A DNA stretch of 64,000 nucleotides from Flavobacterium pectinovorum (GTDB lineage Bacteria; Bacteroidota; Bacteroidia; Flavobacteriales; Flavobacteriaceae), in contig NZ_JAFEVZ010000001.1 in assembly GCF_022802975.1 (NCBI RefSeq), forward strand, positions 62,001 through 126,000, given 5' to 3'. The position numbers and the translations under genes were made by a program. Under the pieces are notes generated by a model. That model ran no database searches. It saw only the letters and a list, made by a program, of their open reading frames with translations, and was not told the origin of the DNA. Within the stretch, counting starts at the first letter, position 1, and each line of letters begins with the position of its first letter. This document shows positions 58,806 to 64,000 of this stretch, piece after piece.

Positions 58806-60059
58806 ATGGAGATTATTACAAATCAGGATATAATAAAAGTCAAAGCTTTAAAGAAAATGAAGTTAAATGCTTTGGCACTTTTGGGTGTAGCAGTGCTTCT
58901 GTTTGTAATTGCGATTTATTTTAAAATTCCGATGCTGCAGGCTTTTAGCGAAGCGGCAATGGTAGGCGGAATTGCCGATTGGTTTGCGGTTGTGGCTTTG
59001 TTTCGTCATCCGCTCGGAATTCCGATTTGGCATACGGCTATTATTCCGACCAAGAAAAATGAAATAGGAGAGAATCTTGGTAATTTCGTTTCAGAAGAGT
59101 TTCTTAATCGGGAAAAACTTGAAATTAAATTAGAAGAATTTAACTTTGCCACAAAAGCCTCTGATTGGCTTTCGCAGGAAGAAAATGCAGATAAAATTGC
59201 CAATTTGGTGGCGGTAAATATTATTCCGGGAGTTTTAAAAACGATAAAAGACGAAGATATAAAGCGATTTATTCAGGTTCAGTTTAAGGAAAAATTGGAA
59301 GCGATAAATTTTGGAGACTGGGTGGCACTTGCTTTAGAACCTCTGCAGAAGGGAAATGTAAAAGACGAATTATTGACCAATCTTCTGGGAGTAATGAGTG
59401 CCGAATTGGCCAATAATAAAGATTTGATTCGGAAAAAAGTAAAAGAATCAACTCCTTTGTTGAGTTTTGGCCTGGCCGATAAAAGCATTTCAGAAGGTAT
59501 TTTTAACGGTTTGCAGGAATTTCTTTATGAAGCCAAAAATCCGGAAAGTGCTGTCAGAATAAAAATAGACGAATATGTTGCTGATTTTCTGAATAAAGTA
59601 AAAAACTCAGAAGAAATGCGTATCAAAATCAATAATTTGATTCTTGCTTTTGCGGGTAAAAAAGAAGTGCAGGATTATATTAACGGAATTTGGGACGAAA
59701 TAAAATTGTCAATTACAAACGATTTAGAGAAAGGCAGAGAGTCTTCAATTCGAAAAAATATTGCGGGTCTGATTAAGCATTTCGGAAATGGGCTCAGCGA
59801 AGACCAAATGATGATTGATAAAATTAATAATTTCATCAAAAACGATTTGCTTTCGGTTCTTCTGAATAATAAAAAGGTAATTGGAGATTTAATATCGTCA
59901 ACAGTAAAAAGCTGGGATGGTAAAGAAGTTTCTGAAAAATTAGAACTCGAAATCGGCAAAGATCTTCAATACATCAGAATCAACGGAACTTTAGTTGGAG
60001 GTTTGATTGGTCTTTTAATTTATGGCGTTGAATGGACCTATCATTATTTTATAGTGTAA
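58806..60059 (+). CDS. DUF445 family membrane protein
   Basis: From the ATG at 58806 the product has 417 residues. An upstream GTG at 58722 lies in repeat DNA and is not favoured. Hydrophobic segments occur at the start (ALALLGVAVLLFVIAIYF) and at the very end (GTLVGGLIGLLIYGVEWTYHYFIV). The family signature is IPMLQAFSEAAMVGGIADWFAVVALFRHPLGIPIWHTAIIPTKK split over two segments, and LGNFVSEEFL. The middle is a long helical region expected outside the membrane. DUF445 includes E. coli YjiN; the function is unknown. Confidence 0.9.
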   Translation: MEIITNQDIIKVKALKKMKLNALALLGVAVLLFVIAIYFKIPMLQAFSEAAMVGGIADWFAVVALFRHPLGIPIWHTAIIPTKKNEIGENLGNFVSEEFLNREKLEIKLEEFNFATKASDWLSQEENADKIANLVAVNIIPGVLKTIKDEDIKRFIQVQFKEKLEAINFGDWVALALEPLQKGNVKDELLTNLLGVMSAELANNKDLIRKKVKESTPLLSFGLADKSISEGIFNGLQEFLYEAKNPESAVRIKIDEYVADFLNKVKNSEEMRIKINNLILAFAGKKEVQDYINGIWDEIKLSITNDLEKGRESSIRKNIAGLIKHFGNGLSEDQMMIDKINNFIKNDLLSVLLNNKKVIGDLISSTVKSWDGKEVSEKLELEIGKDLQYIRINGTLVGGLIGLLIYGVEWTYHYFIV

Positions 60060-60073
60060 TGTGAGGTCAGGCT

Positions 60074-60131
60074 GAGCGGAGTCGAAGCTCTGTCTGAATC
60101 TCAAGCCATCGACTCCGCTCTGGGTGACACT
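60074..60131. repeat. GAGCGGAGTCGA inverted repeat
   Basis: GAGCGGAGTCGA (60074-60085) and TCGACTCCGCTC (60109-60120) are a perfect 12-base inverted repeat, continued by TGGGTGACA. The right arm matches 7423-7434. It lies between convergent genes. Confidence 0.7.
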
Positions 60132-60146
60132 TGATATAAAAACAAA

Positions 60147-60178
60147 AAGAGACAAGTCCTGAAACTTGCCTCTCTTCT
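60147..60178 (-). terminator. Terminator after gpmI
   Basis: AAGAGACAAGT and ACTTGCCTCTCTT pair with small mismatches around CCTGAA just beyond the gpmI stop and are followed on the minus strand by TTTTTG. Confidence 0.7.
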
Positions 60179-60197
60179 ATCAAAAAAAAGTGGTTTT

Positions 60198-61715
60198 CTA
60201 TAATAATGAATGACAAGTCATTGCTTCAGGCTGTGAAACGCCCATTAATTCTAAAATAGTAGGGGCAATATCGCCTAAAACACCATTTTGAATATTTTTT
60301 AATTCCTTGTCTACCAAAATAATCGGCACCGGATTTGTTGTGTGTGCTGTATTTGGGCTTCCGTCAGGATTAATCATGGTTTCACAATTTCCGTGATCGG
60401 CAATTACAATGGTAGTGTAATTGTTGGCAAGAGCAGCTTCAATAACTTGTTTTGCACAAGCATCTACAGCTTCACAGGCTTTAATTGCAGCTTCCATGAT
60501 TCCGGTGTGACCAACCATATCTCCATTAGCAAAATTTAAACAAACAAAATCTACTTCACCTTTGTTTAATTCAGGAACAAGGGCATCAGTCAATTCGTAT
60601 GCACTCATTTCAGGCTGTAAATCATAAGTGGCTACTTTTGGAGAATTTCTTAAAATACGTGATTCTCCTTCAAAAGGAACTTCTCTTCCTCCTGAAAAGA
60701 AAAACGTTACGTGTGGATACTTCTCCGTTTCAGCGATTCTGATTTGTTTTTTACCCGCTTTTTCCAAAACTTCACCAAGGGTTTCTGTAATGTTATCTTT
60801 ATTGTAAACAACTTTTACATTTTGATATGTTTCATCGTAGTTGGTAAGCGTTACATAGTACAAATTTAATTTGTGCATGTTTTGTTCGTGGAAATCCTGC
60901 TGCGAAAGGGCTTCAGTAAGTTCACGGCCTCTGTCGGTTCTGAAATTGAAGAATATTACAACATCACCTTCTACGATGGTTGCTAATGGTTTTTCATCTT
61001 CATCAACCATAACGATTGGTTCAATAAATTCATCTGTAACATCTTTTGAATAGCTGTCAAGAATACTCGCAACCGCATTTTTTGACGGAGTTCCTATTGC
61101 GTTTACAACCAAATCATAAGCCAGTTTTACACGTTCCCAACGTTTATCGCGGTCCATCGCATAATAACGTCCAACAATTGAAGCAATTTTTACAGGAGTA
61201 TCCTGAATATGATTTTCTAAATCCTGAATGTATTTTGCACCTGATTTTGGATCAACATCACGACCGTCTGTAAAAGCGTGAACGAATACATTTTCTAAAC
61301 CATATTCCTGTGAAGCATCGATAAGTCCGCGTAAATGTGATGTGTGAGAGTGAACACCTCCATCAGAAACTAATCCTAAAAAGTGTACTTTTTTATTGTT
61401 GTCTTTAGCATAGGTAAAAGCGTCAACCAAAACTTGTTCTTTGGCAAGTGTTTGATGGGCTACAGCTAAATTTATTTTGGCTAAATCCTGGTAAACGATT
61501 CTTCCGGCACCAAGGTTCATGTGGCCTACTTCACTGTTTCCCATCTGGCCTTCAGGCAGACCAACGTTTAATCCGTCTGTACGAAGCTGAGCGCTTGGGT
61601 AATTTTGGTAAAGGCTGTTTATAAAAGGAACATTTGCGTTGTCTATTGCAGATACTTTAGGGTCAGGGGATTTTCCCCAACCATCTAAAATCATAAGGAT
61701 TACTTTTTTGTTCAT
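60198..61715 (-). CDS. gpmI: 2,3-bisphosphoglycerate-independent phosphoglycerate mutase (GpmI)
   Basis: GpmI interconverts 3- and 2-phosphoglycerate in glycolysis with two Mn2+ ions. The 505 residues are the normal length. Visible motifs are LMILDGWGKSPDP (metal Asp), GQMGNSEVGHMNLGAGR (phospho-serine), GLVSDGGVHSH, DGRDVDP, NFRTDRGREL, FANGDMVGHTG and VIADHGNCE with ligands near the C-terminus. The promoter is a textbook Bacteroidota one: -7 element TATCTTTG on the minus strand at 61740-61733 and TTG at 61761-61759, 18 bases between. Confidence 0.97.
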   Translation of the reverse strand: MNKKVILMILDGWGKSPDPKVSAIDNANVPFINSLYQNYPSAQLRTDGLNVGLPEGQMGNSEVGHMNLGAGRIVYQDLAKINLAVAHQTLAKEQVLVDAFTYAKDNNKKVHFLGLVSDGGVHSHTSHLRGLIDASQEYGLENVFVHAFTDGRDVDPKSGAKYIQDLENHIQDTPVKIASIVGRYYAMDRDKRWERVKLAYDLVVNAIGTPSKNAVASILDSYSKDVTDEFIEPIVMVDEDEKPLATIVEGDVVIFFNFRTDRGRELTEALSQQDFHEQNMHKLNLYYVTLTNYDETYQNVKVVYNKDNITETLGEVLEKAGKKQIRIAETEKYPHVTFFFSGGREVPFEGESRILRNSPKVATYDLQPEMSAYELTDALVPELNKGEVDFVCLNFANGDMVGHTGIMEAAIKACEAVDACAKQVIEAALANNYTTIVIADHGNCETMINPDGSPNTAHTTNPVPIILVDKELKNIQNGVLGDIAPTILELMGVSQPEAMTCHSLL

Positions 61716-61732
61716 TGGTTTTTAGTTTTTGG

Positions 61733-61761
61733 CAAAGATAAGCCATTTATAAAATACGCAA
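61733..61761 (-). promoter_or_regulatory. gpmI promoter (TTG-N18-TATCTTTG)
   Basis: Both the -33 TTG (61761-61759) and the -7 TATCTTTG (61740-61733) are present on the minus strand with 18 bases between them. Confidence 0.7.
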
Positions 61762-61855
61762 GAAACGATTGTAACAATTATGCTTTATAAAATGAAGTCT
61801 GTTCAAAAATCATAATTTAATTACAGAAGCCTTTATTTTTTAAAATTAATGCAGG

Positions 61856-64000
61856 CTACACCTTATTTTTGACTTTATTTTTAACCCCATTATAGTCGAT
61901 AAAATATTTAACACTTATTGAAAAAATGTGTTTAAGTGCTTCATTGTTTAATAAATTAGATACATTATGACCGAATTCTTTATCAATAATGCGTTCAAAA
62001 TTTGAGGCATTATTCCTGTACAGAGCAGAAATTTGACTCCCGGGAGCAAACCACCATGAATAGGATAAATCGGTATTCCAGGAATAAAAACTCGAATTTT
62101 TATTCTCAGTATAGGTTGTAAAAGGAATTAATGTGCCATCCTGCTGAAGTTGCAGAATGTTTTTGTTTTCGGCATAAGACCAATATTGACGAACAGCGAG
62201 ATTGAGCGTCATTTTGCTGTTAATGGCGTATTTTCCTCCAAGTGTATTCGAATATGTTATTACATTTCTATTTGCAAATAGAATAGTTTCCGGAGTATTG
62301 ATAATTTCGTCATCAATAGTGTCGATATAACCTTTGTTGTTGTTTTTTCTGGAAAAGCTAAACGTGTATGTGAATAAAAGTTTGTCGTTAAAACGATATC
62401 TCGGACTAATATTTGCTCCATACGCCATTCGACCCGGTTCATCGGCAAAAGTAACTGACGGATTAAAATCTAAAGCAAATTTATTGTTGTAATTCGTCGA
62501 GAGATTACTCCATAATCCTAATCTTTTTGGAATAATAACATATCTGTTTTCTGATCTGGGCTCGTAATAATCATGCGCTAATAAAGGAATAATAGTCATT
62601 CCAAAATCAAAATAATGATTTTTTAGAGTGGTAAAATCAATGCTTACTTCAATATTGTTGTCTTGTACTTTGCCGGATTCTTTATTAAATTCGGTGTACA
62701 TATCATAATTGAGTTTAAAATTATTAAAATGTTTTGTCGGATTTAGAATTCGATAATTGGCACTTCCATAAAAATTATAGTAGTTGGTTAAAAAAATAAT
62801 TCCTAAATCATTTGAATCAAAATTTTTTGAGACGAAATCTGTGCCCAGGCTATACCGATAATTTCCACTTGTTTCTGCAAAGTTAAGAGTGCTGAAAATT
62901 CCATCCTTATTTTGAATTTCGTTAATATTGCTATATTTGAAATTTCCGGATAAATTATAAGTATTTGCTTTGGTGTTTAAATCCCATGCCAGTGCAGATA
63001 CGTTTGCATCCCTAAATTCACCGTCTCGTATTACGTTTGTATTAATAAAAGATATTGATGAATTTTTTCGGAAACGCTGATCTAAAACAAATACATTGTA
63101 GTTGGTTAATGGTTCAATGATCTGTCTTCTGATATCACCCGTAATAGTGTTTCTTGTAGAGGCAAAAGTTTTCTCAGTTACAGCATTTAAAATTCCTATT
63201 CCTAAACCTTTTTTTGTTCTGCCTGAAATTTTCAAGGCATTTATAAGTTTTACGGTTTGAGGATTTTCTATGATTTCTTCATTATTGTTCAGAGTAGGTT
63301 CTGTTGATGGCGTTCCTCCAATTCTTCGTGAATAAAAAATATTTCCTTTGCTGAATAAATCAGTTCCTTCGGTAAAAAAAGATCTGTTTTCATTAAATTG
63401 CTGTTCAAAAGGGCCTAAATTTAAAATTTGATCATCATATTTTGCCTGTCCAAAATCCGGAATTAAAATGGCATCGAGCGTAAAAGCATCGTTAATTCCG
63501 TATTTGATATCCATTCCGCCTTTCAATGTTCCGTATGTTTTTTGACTGGCATCAGCATTCACATAAAATGAAGAATAAGGCATTAAAAATAATCGGGTAG
63601 GAGGCTTAATATTTTCTATTCCGGTTAAAATACCGCTTTGCTGTGTAAATGTTCCTAGTTTAGAATCAACTAAATTCCAGGTATATTTATATCGAAGACG
63701 CTTAATTTCCCTAAAAAAATTAATTCCCCAAGTTTGTTTGTCTTCATTAGAAAATCGTAAAGCGGCATAGGGAATTTTCATTTCAACAATCCAGCCATTT
63801 GGTGTGAGTTTTGCTTTGCTTTCCCAAATAGCATCCCAGGAATAATCTTCTCCATTAGCATCCGTCATAATACAGTCCCCCTGTACATCAGCAGCCGAAA
63901 CGTAAAATTGAAAATCCTGTTGACCATCGTTAAAACCATTTATAAAAACCCCAAAAAGATCTGCAGTACCAAAATTGTCACGTTGCGAGATTTCTTTTAA
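61856..64000 (-). CDS. DUF5916 outer-membrane protein (partial, right edge)
   Basis: The frame is open through the right edge. Forty-four codons upstream of the ATG at 63868 read naturally (LKEISQRDNFGTADLFGVFI ... VSAADVQGDC), so that ATG is internal and the gene starts outside the window. The visible 714 residues begin in a CBM9-like DOMON fold (WDAIWESKAKLTPNGWIVEMKIPYAALRF) and pass into DUF5916 (FREIKRLRYKYTWNLVDSK, LLIPDFGQ-type FTLDAILIPDFGQAKYDD, FFTEGTDLFSKGNIFYSRRIGG). The rest is a long beta-rich barrel-like part ending in KHIFSISVKYFIDYNGVKNK. It is probably outer-membrane. The function is unknown. In the family the full length is about 800-850 residues. Confidence 0.88.
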   Translation of the reverse strand, partial: LKEISQRDNFGTADLFGVFINGFNDGQQDFQFYVSAADVQGDCIMTDANGEDYSWDAIWESKAKLTPNGWIVEMKIPYAALRFSNEDKQTWGINFFREIKRLRYKYTWNLVDSKLGTFTQQSGILTGIENIKPPTRLFLMPYSSFYVNADASQKTYGTLKGGMDIKYGINDAFTLDAILIPDFGQAKYDDQILNLGPFEQQFNENRSFFTEGTDLFSKGNIFYSRRIGGTPSTEPTLNNNEEIIENPQTVKLINALKISGRTKKGLGIGILNAVTEKTFASTRNTITGDIRRQIIEPLTNYNVFVLDQRFRKNSSISFINTNVIRDGEFRDANVSALAWDLNTKANTYNLSGNFKYSNINEIQNKDGIFSTLNFAETSGNYRYSLGTDFVSKNFDSNDLGIIFLTNYYNFYGSANYRILNPTKHFNNFKLNYDMYTEFNKESGKVQDNNIEVSIDFTTLKNHYFDFGMTIIPLLAHDYYEPRSENRYVIIPKRLGLWSNLSTNYNNKFALDFNPSVTFADEPGRMAYGANISPRYRFNDKLLFTYTFSFSRKNNNKGYIDTIDDEIINTPETILFANRNVITYSNTLGGKYAINSKMTLNLAVRQYWSYAENKNILQLQQDGTLIPFTTYTENKNSSFYSWNTDLSYSWWFAPGSQISALYRNNASNFERIIDKEFGHNVSNLLNNEALKHIFSISVKYFIDYNGVKNKVKNKV

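Overview
The window comes from a bacterium of the phylum Bacteroidota, most likely Flavobacterium or a close relative. The DNA is AT-rich. Many genes are preceded by the Bacteroidota -7 promoter element TAnnTTTG (for example at 3167, 4167, 6417, 42206, 49985 and 61733). Signal peptides typically end in AQ. One enzyme carries a type IX secretion (T9SS) C-terminal sorting domain and another gene encodes a T9SS plug protein. There are no rRNA or tRNA genes, no CRISPR array and no recognisable insertion sequence. Intergenic spaces carry several families of short palindromic repeats.

Layout. 1-263: end of a sensor kinase. 797-4746: purT, a small secreted cysteine protein, a Crp-family regulator, then pirin and YceI genes whose promoters share one operator at identical spacing. 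5081-7354: fabD, a DUF983 protein and an AraC regulator. 7502-21232: nitrate/ammonium assimilation, comprising a rubredoxin fused to a degenerate nitrite/sulfite-reductase-like domain, a 1172-residue nitrate reductase/FAD oxidoreductase/[2Fe-2S] fusion, an FNR-like regulator, an outer-membrane porin, an NrtA/NrtB/NrtD-type ABC importer, a PAS protein and an Amt ammonium channel. 21472-25566: an HxlR regulator facing a broken SnoaL-like gene and a DsbA/SpxH-like gene across a 20-bp perfect inverted repeat, then an OmpA/coiled-coil envelope pair. 26058-31850: a hydrolase, a small secreted protein, a second nitrate-binding protein, a NarK transporter with an unusual loop, and a NarL-type response regulator. 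31963-39619: a U32 protein and a rhamnogalacturonan-degradation locus (a frameshifted DUF1593 gene and two PL11 lyases with a shared operator). 39767-51911: housekeeping genes (aminotransferase, desaturase, rsmG, pruA, apaG), a Tat alkaline phosphatase, a LytS/LytTR two-component pair, a CocE-type hydrolase and the T9SS plug protein. 52147-64000: a SNF2 helicase, a methyltransferase, an AT-rich two-gene ATPase/nuclease-like cassette, map, a DUF445 protein, gpmI and a DUF5916 outer-membrane protein running off the right edge.

How it works together. The nitrate genes form a split regulon. Nitrate would cross the outer membrane through the porin and the inner membrane through the ABC importer or NarK, and be reduced by the fused NasA. 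No siroheme nitrite reductase is visible here. The nasA and narK promoters share a TACGT box exactly 10 bases upstream of a TATTTTT element.

The best candidate for an undescribed system is the overlapping gene pair at 55947-57645. It joins an OLD-like ABC ATPase without a TOPRIM domain to a 159-residue protein with a D-x12-E-x-K signature of PD-(D/E)XK nucleases. It is markedly more AT-rich than its neighbours and is inserted between housekeeping genes, which would fit a small anti-phage or anti-plasmid module.
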